Positions 1 to 9,900 of a stretch of 64,000 nucleotides of DNA are shown here, in pieces. The first letter of the stretch is position 1. Each line of letters begins with the position of its first letter. The notes under the pieces are model-generated. The model made no database searches and was not told the DNA's origin. It was given only the letters and a program-made list of their open reading frames with translations. Source of the DNA: Anaeramoeba ignava (Eukaryota > Metamonada > Anaeramoebidae). The stretch is from positions 186,001 to 250,000 of the forward strand of contig JAPDFW010000057.1 in NCBI GenBank assembly GCA_028826165.1, written 5' to 3'. The position numbers were made by a program, and so were the translations under genes.

Positions 1-585
1 ATTAAATTTTCAATTCATTTCAAATTGAAAAAAAAAAAATATAACAACAAAAAAGGAAGTATTTTAGTTTTTAATAAAAATCAAGATCCAAAATTTTATA
101 ACATTTCCAAATTAAGATCAATGGGAATCCTTATAATTGATACAGGAATCAAAAGAAATACAGCTAAAATGGTCAAAATTGTTAGTGATTTATATTCAAA
201 ATTCCCAAAAGTTGTAGATAAAATATTTGAATCTATGAATCAAATAAGTCTTGAATCAATTGAAAATTTAGAAAATTTTGAGAATTTGGAAGAAGAACAA
301 AAGGAAGAAAAAATAATAGAAAATTTACAGCAATTAACCGAATTATCACATTGTTTATTAAATTCACTTGGAGTTGGGCATCCAAAAATAACTGAAATTA
401 CTCAAATTTGTAATGAATTTGGGATTAAATGTAAAATTACTGGTGCTGGAGGTGGTGGTTGTTGTTTCTGTTTATTTTCTAAAAATCAAAGAGAAAAAAT
501 TGAAAAAATTATGTTAAAACTTAATCAAATAAAAATTAAAAGCTTTATTACAAGCTTAGATAAAGAAGGTGCTATATTGATTTAA
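1..585 (+). CDS. MVK: Mevalonate kinase, C-terminal part (gene cut by window start)
   Basis: This is the C-terminal half of a GHMP-fold mevalonate kinase, which phosphorylates mevalonate with ATP in isoprenoid synthesis. The frame is open from base 1 to the TAA at 583-585. The motif RNTAKMVKIV (bases about 160-190) matches the conserved segment after the central GHMP region. LGVGHPKI and the glycine-rich TGAGGGGC loop (about 440-465) match the C-terminal GHMP motif that shapes the active site. The TTG at 25 is not a credible start, because homologous sequence runs upstream of it and out of the window. The N-terminal lid and ATP-binding loop are therefore missing only because of the window edge. 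No intron is needed in the visible part. The family assignment is secure, and mevalonate kinase fits better than phosphomevalonate kinase because of the RNT and GVGH motifs. Confidence 0.88.
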   Translation: MKFSIHFKLKKKKYNNKKGSILVFNKNQDPKFYNISKLRSMGILIIDTGIKRNTAKMVKIVSDLYSKFPKVVDKIFESMNQISLESIENLENFENLEEEQKEEKIIENLQQLTELSHCLLNSLGVGHPKITEITQICNEFGIKCKITGAGGGGCCFCLFSKNQREKIEKIMLKLNQIKIKSFITSLDKEGAILI

Positions 586-668
586 ACAAAAATAGATGAA
601 ATAAAATTATTATCAAAAATAAAAACAAAACAAAACAATTTTTTTTTTTATTTTTTTTCTTTTCTAAA

Positions 669-2510
669 ATGGATCCTCTAGATTTTATAAGAGCAATTGA
701 TGAAAATGATTTACAAAAAATTAAAGAAATTTATCAACAAAAACCTGATTTTAATGATTTATTTCCTGTTCCTTTTATTAATTAACAAAAAAGAGAAAAA
801 CTTTTTATTATTAAAAATAAAACCAATTTTAAAAAAACAAATTTAGAAAGTAAAATTTAAAAATTTTAAATTGAATTAAAATTCATAATTAAATTTTAAA
901 TCAAAGACAAATCACATGACTCCTCTTGATAAAGCTTTAAGAAAAGGTGCTTCTGAAGAAATTATTAGATTTCTTTTAACAACAGAAAAAATTGATATTA
1001 ATGCACCAAATGTAAATAAAATTAAAATTAAAATTAAAATTAAAATTAAAATTAAAATTAAAATTAAAATTAAAATTGGAATTAAAATTAAAATTAAAAT
1101 AGAATGTTGGTTTGTATTTTAAATTAAATTATTTTAATTTAATTAAATTTAACTTATATTTTTTTAGTAAATATTTTATTTAGTTTTTATTTTTGAAAAT
1201 AATAATTATATTATTATTTCTTTTAGGGAGATACTGCTGTTCATCATGCTTGCTGGTTTCATAAAAGAACGAATATTATTAAATTACTTATTGAAGCAGG
1301 AGGAGATATTAATTATAAAGATGTAAATAAATTTAAATTTAAATTTCCAAAAAAAAAAATAATATTAAATTTATTTTTATTTAGCATGTAAAAATCAAAA
1401 TCAAAATCAAATAAATTTAATAATAATAATAATTGTTTTTTTATTAATTTAGTATGTATTTTTTAGATATTTTTTTAGATATATTTTTTTAAATATTTTT
1501 TTTGAATTAAATAGGATTATACTCCAGTTCATTATGCTACAATAGGGAATTCAAGTGAAGAAATTTATCTTTTTACTTGCTGATTATAATGGAGATTTTA
1601 CTATTCCTGATGTTTGGAAAATAAATAATATTTAATCTCTTTTTTTTTTGGAAAATGAATTAAAAATTAATTATAAAACAAAAATAGCATGTAAAATTTG
1701 GAACATTCTTTTTCAAATTCAATCTAAAAGAAAATAATTTATAAATTAATTTATTTAGTCAGTAATTATTTTTACTTTAGAATAAATCAAAAGAAATAAT
1801 AATAAATATTTAAATTATTATTTTAGAAAAAAACACCTTTAGATTATGTTAAAGATGAAAAACTAAAACAAAAAATATTGAATAGAATTCAAACAAGAAA
1901 ATCTATTAATCAAGATTTTTTAGTTTTATTTGAAAGAAAAGAATTTACAGATTCAAAATTACAATTACAAGATGGAGAAATTTCATTTCATAAATTAATA
2001 GTTAAATCAAGAATAGGAGAAAAATATGATTCTTTAATGGATATTTTACAAAATAAAAAGAAAAATGAAGTTGAAGATTTTCTCAAGTTTATTTATTCAT
2101 CAATTTTTGAAAATTCTGAAGTTATTAATGATATTTTAAATCAAATTGGAATTCAAAATCAAGAATTAAATGTTGTAAATTATGAAAAACTTTATCAAGA
2201 AGAAGAAAGTAAAGATTTCAAAATTTTATTTGAAGATGGAGTTGTACTTGCTCATAAAATAATTTTAATAGCAAGAAGTGATTTATTTAGAGGACTTTTT
2301 TTAAGTGTTGTTGATGAATCAAATCAAGTACATGATTATAGTGGTATTTCAAAAGATGCATTTAATGTTTTGATTAAATTTCTTTATACTGAAAAACTTG
2401 ATTCAAATATTCCTCAAAATATTCTTCAAGATTTACAAGAAAAAATTGATTATTTTCAATTAAATGAAAATTCTTCACTTGATGAAAAAATTAAAGAAAT
2501 TTTAAAATAA
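669..2510 (+). CDS. Ankyrin repeat-BTB-BTB protein, five exons, one frameshift
   Basis: Proposed exons are 669-767, 907-1011, 1227-1322, 1515-1611 and 1827-2510. All four introns lie in phase 0 and each falls just before an ankyrin TPLH-type motif (MTPLDKA, DTAVHHA, YTPVHYA, KTPLDYV). The last exon carries two BTB/POZ-like segments. The first is degenerate and begins at LFERKEFTDSKLQ. The second holds ARSDLFRGLFLSV and SNQVHDY, a signature shared with seven other genes in this window. BTB tails often mediate dimerisation or Cullin-3 binding, but that role is inferred here. Exon 4 is 97 bases long, one more than a whole number of codons. An extra T in the run 1570-1574 breaks the frame, and removing it restores IYLLLADYNG. 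Donor sites at 768 (gttcct) and 1612 (gtttgg) are weak. About 359 residues if the frame is intact. Confidence 0.75.
1016..1100. repeat. (AAAATT)n hexamer in intron 2 of the ankyrin-BTB gene
   Basis: Tandem AAAATT units begin just after the donor GTAAAT at 1012. The same hexamer fills many other introns and gaps in the window. Confidence 0.9.
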
Positions 2511-2692
2511 TTTTGAAAAAAGGAAAAAAAGGAAAAAAGAATTTTTATTTAAGAAAAAAAAAAGTGGAATTAGGGAAAAATTATTTTTTTTTTTTGGAAA
2601 TTGATAATTAATTCTTATTTGATTTTTGAATAATTTACAAATTTGGTTAATAAATTTCCATTTTAAATTTTAAATTTTAAATTTTAAATTTT

Positions 2693-4589
2693 TCATTTTT
2701 TTGCTTCTTCAAATGTTATTCCTTTTGGTGAATAACTTGGAAAAAGAATAGTTCCAGAATTTAAAATTTGGATAATTTGTTTAAAACTTGGTCTTGAAAC
2801 TGGATTTTTATCCCAACAAGCTTGAATTAAATCTGATAAACTTTTTGGAACATTATCAGGAAGAGTTGGTCTTAAATCTTCATTTAAAACACCAACAGCA
2901 ACTTGAATAGGATTTAATCTATCATAAGGAATTTTTCTTGCAACAAGTTCATATAAAACAATAGCATAAGAAAAAACATCAATTTTTTCATCATATTTAA
3001 TATTAGCCAATATTTCAGGAGCCATCCAATAATAACTTCCTTTAAAATTTTAAAATTTTAATTAAAATTAATATTAAAATAAATATTTTCAATTATTTTA
3101 ATTATTCACCAATTAAACCAGTCATAACATTTTGATCTTGTTTCATTCTTGACATTCCAAAATCACAAATTTTAACATTATATTGTAAATCAAGTAAAAC
3201 ATTCAAAGATTTAAGATCACGATGTAGCATTCCAGAACAATGCAAATAATTCATTCCTCTAGCAATTCCAAGAAGAATATTTTTCATTTGAGAACTACTC
3301 AAAACAATATCTTTTTTTTTATGAATCAAATCAAACAAAGAACCTCCTTCCATAAACTCTGTAATAACACAATAGGGTTCTTTAATCATATGAGCACCCA
3401 TAAAAAGAACAATATTTGGATGTCTTAAAGCACCCATCACTTCAACTTCCTGTCTAAAACTTTCAATATTTTCATCATTAATTTTTTCAGGAAGAAGAAC
3501 TTTAATTGCAACTTCAGTTCCTTCCCAAACACCTTTATAAACCTTTCCAAATCCTCCAACACCAACTAATTTATTGAATTTCAAATCATTTGGATCAATT
3601 TCCCAATTCGAATATAATTTACTAAATGATGTTGTTTGTTGTTTTGGTTGTTGTTTTTGTAGAATATTTTGCAGAATATTTTGTGGTGATTGGTTCATAT
3701 CTTTTGGTGAAAAACTTAAGGCATCAAATTGGAATAAATCTTGTCTTCTTTGATTTTGATTTCCAAAATTCATGTCATTTCCATTATTCAAAGTTATTCC
3801 AAAACTAAAATTATCTTGAGCAAGAAATGAGGATTGATTGGGTGATCTTGCTTGTGAAAATCCTTGTTTTTCATTAATAATTTGATTATTTGGATCAATA
3901 TTGATTCTTCCTTGTTTTTCTTGAGTAAAATAAAAATAAAATGCTTGATTAATTCTTGATTGAATTGTCTTGATTCTTGACTCAATCATTTCAAATACAT
4001 TTTGTTTGTCTGTGTGTTGTGAGCGTCTTGATAATAACTTTTCAAATTGTTTTTTTAATGATATTAAATCCTTGATTATTTCTGTCTGTTTAAAATGTAT
4101 TTTTATTTTGTCAGAAACTTCATTTTCATGATAACCAATTAAAAATAATATTTCAATTATTCTTCTTGTTTGATTTTCTAATTCATTTTCAACTGTATCT
4201 GGATGATAAGATAAAGAATTTTGAAGCCAACGTTTTCCACTATATTTTTCTATTACTCCCTTTGAATCTGTTATTATTATTTCCATTTCTTTAATCAATT
4301 CATTTTGTATCTCCTTTTGACTCTCTTTTTTCCATTTAATTTTAAATTTTAATTTAATATTAATTCATCTTTTTTTTTCTTTATTTAATTTTAATCTTTA
4401 TTTATGTTCTTTTGATTTTTGTTTTGTTATTTATTGTTGTATTATTTATTATATCTTTTAGTGTGTTTTTTTATTATTACTTCTTAAAAAATCTGTTGCA
4501 AATATTAAATTTGATAAAAATGTATTAAATTTAATTTGATGAACTTGTGATTCATTAATTATTTTTGAAACTTCAAGAATCTGTTTCAT
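2693..4589 (-). CDS. TKL-type protein kinase, three exons
   Basis: Proposed exons on the minus strand are 4589-4481, 4324-3110 and 3039-2693 (phase 1 at both introns, 556 residues in total). The kinase domain is complete. It has the glycine loop GVGGFGKVYKG, the VAIK lysine, the catalytic loop HRDLKSLN, the DFG motif and, across the 70-base second intron, SYYWMAPE of the activation segment. The following DVFSYAIVLYEL and ACWDKNPVSRPSF are typical of the tyrosine-kinase-like (TKL) group of serine/threonine kinases. About 290 residues of mostly helical and Gln/Asn-rich sequence precede the domain. The first exon (KQILEVSKIINESQ) was added by inference: codons are sensible, the phases match, and ATG 4589 is the first ATG in that frame. 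Without it the gene would start at ATG 4286. The substrate is unknown. Confidence 0.85.
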
Positions 4590-5054
4590 AATTTTTAATT
4601 TAATTTCTTTTTCTTTGAATTTCCATATTTTGATTAAATTAAAAAAATTGAAAAAAATTGAAAAAAAAAATGAAAAAAAAATGAAAAAAAAATTTTTTAT
4701 TCTTTTTGTTTTAAGTTATTATTTTATTTGGATTCCAATTTAAATTCTTTTTATTTTTATTTATTTAAGTTTATTTTATGCAAAGAGTTTTATTTTTTTT
4801 AATTTAGATCTTTTTATTTTTTTATTTAAAAAATTTAAATATAAAAATATAGAAAATGAATTCAATAATAATAAAGATTATATTTAGAAATATTTTATTA
4901 AATATAATTTTAAAAACTTTCTATAATTTTTTTTTAAGATTTAAATAAAAATAATAAAAAAAAAATAATAAAAATTTTTAATTTAATTTTTTTTTCATTT
5001 TTCATTTTTCAATTAAAAAACAAAACAAAATTTTCTTTATTCAATTTTTAAATA
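4590..5054. other. Divergent intergenic region between kinase and VPS29
   Basis: No coding segment is visible. The sequence is A/T homopolymer-rich. Near 4660-4700 it contains AAAAATGAAAAAA runs, which read TTTTTTCATTTTT towards the kinase. Near 4990-5020 it contains TTTTCATTTTTCATTTTTC, which reads towards VPS29. These are the putative core promoter boxes seen ahead of most genes here. Confidence 0.55.
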
Positions 5055-6849
5055 ATGGTTTTTGTTCTTATAATTGGAGATTTCCATATTCCACACAGAA
5101 CATATGATGTTCCTACTCGTTTTAAAAAACTTTTAGTTCCTGGAAAAATTGAAATTATTTTATCAACTGGAAATTTAACAAACAAAGAAACAAGAGAATA
5201 TTTAACAACTTTAGCTTCTGATATTCATGTTGTTAAAGGTGATTTTGATGATGATGTATTTATTCTTTTAATTTTATATTCAAAATTTAATAATTTTATA
5301 AATAATTTTATAAATAATTTTATAAATAATTTTATAAATAATTTAATAAATAATTTTATAAATAATTTTATAAATAATTTTATAATTAATTTTATAAATA
5401 ATTTTATATATAATTTTATAAATAATTTTATAAATAATTTTATAAATAATTTTATAATTAATTTTATAATTAATTTTATAATTAATTTTATAAATAATTT
5501 AATAATTAATTTTATAAATAATTTTATATTTAATTTTATAAATAATTTTATAAATAATTTTATAAATAATTTTATAAATAATTTAATAAATAATTTTATA
5601 AATAAATTTATAAATAATTTTATATTTAATTTTATAAATAATTTTATATATAATTTTATATATAATTTTATAAATAATTTTATTAATAATTTTATAAATA
5701 ATTTTATAATTAATTTTATAAATAATTTTATAAATAATTTTATTAATAATTTTATAAATAATTTAATAAATAATTTTTATAAATAATTTTATAAATAATT
5801 TTATTAATAATTTTATAAATAATTTTATAAATAATTTAATAAATAATTTTATAAATAATTTAATAAATAATTTAATAAATAATTTTATAAATAATTTTAT
5901 AATTAATTTTATTAATAATTTTATATATAATTTTTATAAATAATTTTATAAATAATTTTATAAATAATTTTATAAATAATTTTATAAATAATTTTGTAAA
6001 TAATTTTATAAATAATTTTATAAATAATTTTATAAATAATTTTATAAATAATTTTTATAAATAATTTTATAAATAATTTTATAAATAATTTTATAAATAA
6101 TTTTATCAATAATTTTATAAATAATTTTATAAATAATTTTATATTTAATTTTATAAATAATTTTATAATTAATTTTATAAATAATTTTATTAATAATTTT
6201 ATAAATAATTTTATAAATAATTTTATAAATAATTTTATAAATAATTTTATTAATAATTTTATAAATAATTTTATTAATAATTTTATAAATAATTTTATAA
6301 ACAATTTTATAAACAATTTTATAAATAATTTAATAACTAATTTTATTAATAATTTTATATTTAATTTTATATTTAATTTTATAAATAATTTTATAATTAA
6401 TTTTATAATTAATTTTATAATTAATTTTATAAATAATTTTAATAAATAATTTTAATAAAAAAAAGAATTTAAATCTTCCAGAAAATGATGTTGTTGTAAT
6501 TGATGGAATTAAATTTGGATTAGTTCATGGACATGATGTTATTCCATGGGGAGATCATGATAGTCTTGGAGTTATTCAAAGAAAATTAGGAGTTGATATA
6601 TTAATACATGGACATACTCATGAATTTTCAGCATTTGAATCAGAAGGAAAAATATTTATAAATCCAGGTTCAGTAACTGGAGCTTATTCAGGTTTTACTG
6701 AAGATGTTGTTCCTTCTTTTGTTTTAATGGATATTCAAAAGGAAAAAATTATTACTTACGTTTATAAATTAAAGAATGGTGAATTAGAAGTTAATAAATT
6801 GTTTTTTTCAAGACCAAAAACTAAAGAATCTGATGAAAATTTTGATTAA
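5055..6849 (+). CDS. VPS29: VPS29, retromer/retriever subunit, two exons
   Basis: Exons 5055-5255 and 6466-6849 (phase 0) give 194 residues, against 182 in the human protein. VPS29 is the metallophosphoesterase-fold scaffold shared by retromer and retriever, which recycle cargo from endosomes. Exon 1 has [22 protein letters not shown] and VKGDFDD. Exon 2 has [34 protein letters not shown] and PSFVLMDIQ. The metal-site histidines of the family (HGH, GHTH) are retained. The 1,210-base intron is almost wholly a 12-bp satellite. That satellite stays open in frame with exon 1 as far as 5786, so retention of the intron would add a long Asn/Phe/Ile tail. The acceptor AAAAAAAAG at 6465 has no pyrimidine tract. 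The second CCC-retriever gene, CCDC93, lies 8 kb away. Confidence 0.96.
5281..6457. repeat. 12-bp satellite (TTTTATAAATAA)n filling the VPS29 intron
   Basis: Nearly 1.2 kb of tandem 12-mers with variants (ATTAAT, TATTTA, CAATAA in place of AAATAA). The unit is a multiple of three and lacks stops in some frames, so long false reading frames appear on both strands (for example plus to 5786, minus 6316-5921). The same unit fills the last NCBP1 intron at 21958-23190. Confidence 0.97.
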
Positions 6850-6999
6850 TTTCTTCTCTTTCTCTTTCTCTTTATCTTTTTAAATTCCTTTTCTTTTTAA
6901 TCCAAATTTTTTAAATTCAAAAAAATCGGAAAAAAAAAATAATTTCTTTTAATTTCTTTTAATTTTTTTCAATTTAAAAATTTTAAGTTGAATCTTTCT

Positions 7000-9900
7000 T
7001 TAAAAAAATTTAATAATACAAGGTTCTAAATTATTTCCACCATAATTATCAATAAATTCGATTATAGATCGATTTGCTTTCATTTTATTATTAATTGGGA
7101 AATAAAGAATCTGTTTATGATCAGATTTTGGAATTAAAAATTTTTCAACTTCACTTTGTTTTTCAATTTTGTTTTTTGTAATTAAAATTAATGTTATTGA
7201 AAGAAATTGAACTTGAGAAACTGATCCTTCTTCTTCGTTATGCATAATTTTACAAGAAAATCCTGTTACAAATCTTTTTTGAAATGATATTTTAAGCAAT
7301 CTTTCAGAACTTGAATATAAATACAATTTGTTTTTAAAATGTAATTTTTTCAATGAAAATTTTTTCTTTTTCATTCTTTGAAAATTTTCAAATTTTGTGT
7401 TTGTTGTTTTTGAAACATGTGGTTTTGGGATTGGAATTCCTTTGGCAAGAAATCTTCCAAGATGAATTTGACTTTTTGGAGAATTTTCATTATTTTTTTG
7501 ATTATTTTGAGGAATAGAAACTAAAACTGATAAAACTCTTCCAATTTGAATTTCAGGAAATATAAAAGATAAATATTTGGAAGAAGGAATAATTAATTTT
7601 TCAATTTGATTTTCAATTTGAATTTGATTTTGATTTTGATTTTGATTTTGATTTTCATAATAAATTTTTTTTTGTGATTGCTTAATCAATTCCCTTTTTA
7701 AATCCCAAGTGAAATATATTCCTTCTTGATCTGATATATCTTTTCCAATACAAAGAGATATTGTTGGAATATCATCAATATGATACTCTAATGGATCAAC
7801 AACAATATGGAAACTATGAATTTCACAAACACAACTAAAAGCAATCAAAATTTTTATATTTGAAATATCTTTTGGAGCAACAAAATAATATTTGCTAATT
7901 GATTCTAATGGAAATAAAATTGATTTGATTCCAAATGGTGATTTCTCATCTTTAGGAACTGAATTTATAATCCATGATTTGGGATATTCTAAAATATTCA
8001 TAATCTTATTTTGATTAATTTGTCCAAAAATATTGATTTCGTGTGATTTAAATGGTGCTAATATTTCATTTTCTTCAATTTTTTTTTGGATATATTTTTG
8101 AAGAAAATAAGCTTGATTTTTTTTATCAATATTAATAATTCTCGACAAAATAAGCTTCTGATTTGAGAGAATTAAATAGCATTTTTCACAAACATGAACA
8201 GAATTTTGCCATTTATATTCAATTATCTTTTTGTGTTTTAAATTTTTAATTTTTAATTTTTAATTTTTAATTTTTAATTTTTAATTTTAAATTTTTTAAT
8301 TTTAAATTTTTTAATTGATAAATACTGGATATTTTCGAGTTAAACAACCTAAACAAAATTTACGAAAACAATAATAACAATATCCAAATTGTTGATGATC
8401 AAGTTTTTTTGTGCATTTTGGATTTGAACAAATTTCCGAATTATCTTTTTGATTAATCATTTTTTTTAAAAATTGGGATGAACGTTTAAATACAAAACGG
8501 TTTGGATCAAAGAAATCTCGTGAGAATCCTTTTCTCAAAATTTGTTCATTTCTTGTTTGAGTTGAAATATTCAACTCCAATCTAATAAATTCTAACAATA
8601 GAAAATCAGTGAATCGGAATGAGATTTTTTGTTGAGATATAATATTAAAATATGTTGAAATAAAACTTGGATAATCTTTAACATTCTTTATCATCTCATA
8701 TTCCTTCTTTGATAAATTAAATAGATCACAAACAACAACAAAATAGAGAACTTTTTCCAAAAGTGAATCAATATTTTTTGGTTTATGTGGTTTTATTTTA
8801 ATTTCATTTGTGAGGAAAATGTTTTCTGTATCAACAACAATTTCAATGCATTTATTATCTCCATGGATAATTAGAGAAGAATTTGGTGATGTTTTGATAT
8901 CTATATAATTATCAATGATATCGAAAGAGATTTTTGTTTCCAAAACTGATATTTGATTATTTTGATTTTTTTGATTATTTTCATTATTTTCATTATTTTC
9001 ATTATTTTCATTATTTTCATTATTTTGATTATTTTGATTTTTTTGATTATTTTGATTATTTTCGTTATTTTGATTATTTTCATTTTTTTGATTTTTTGAT
9101 TTTTTTGATTATTTTCATTATTTTGATTTTTGATTATTTTCATTATTTTCATTATTTTCATTTTTTCCATTATTTTCATTTGCAATAATTTCAGGTTGAT
9201 TTTCTGATATTTCTTTTAAAACTTGTGAATTTTCTTGAAAAAGAATTCGATTTTTTTCTTTATGATTTTCTTTTTCTTTTTCTTCTATATATTTTAGATG
9301 AACTTGATTATCCTCAATCACAACTTTTTGAGCAATTTTGATTTTTGTTTTTTGAGAAATTGATAAATATTTTGAAAAGAAAAGTTGTTGAGGAAGATCT
9401 ATGAAAGAATTTGAAGGAATTCCGAGAACATCAATTTTTCCAATCAAAAATGATCTTTTTTCTAAAGTTTCTTTTTTTAAATTTTGATTTTGATTTTGAT
9501 TTTGATTTTGATTTTGATTTTGATTTTGATTTTGATTTTGATTTAAATTTTGATTTTGATTTGAATTTGGATTTTCCTCTATATTTTCTACTTTTACAAA
9601 CCAATTATCTTTAAAATAAAATTTTTTCGTCAAATGAATTTTTCTTTTTTGATTTTTTCTTGAATTTATTTTTTGAGATTTTCTCTTTATTTTCCTATTT
9701 GGTTTCTCATCTACTTTTTGTTTTATATTTTGAGAATTTTCAAATAATTGAGGATTAATTGATTCAAAGCCATAAAAAACAATTGAAACAATCCTTGATA
9801 ATGTTAAAAGTTTTATAAATTTTCCTGAATAATCATAAAGAGTATTGGAAAGTCTTGATTTAAAACTAGGGAATATTTGAAAATTTAGTTGTGTTTTATC

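Noticed and set aside
4590-5054. tRNA, rRNA or other structured RNA genes in the gaps
   Set aside because: The gaps are homopolymer-rich, and I saw no GC-richer stretch with tRNA-like arms or A/B boxes. A covariance-model scan would be decisive.
5256-5786. Continuous open frame of Asn-Phe-Ile repeats following VPS29 exon 1
   Set aside because: It is the 12-bp intron satellite read in frame. Homology resumes at 6466 and requires splicing.
9109-9120. Reassigned stop codons (TAA as Gln) to explain stops in the SAC9-like and RhoGEF linkers
   Set aside because: Conserved proteins (VPS29, CCDC93, NCBP1, RBBP5) end at TAA exactly where homologues end and contain no internal TAA or TGA. The interrupted linkers are explained by A-run length changes.
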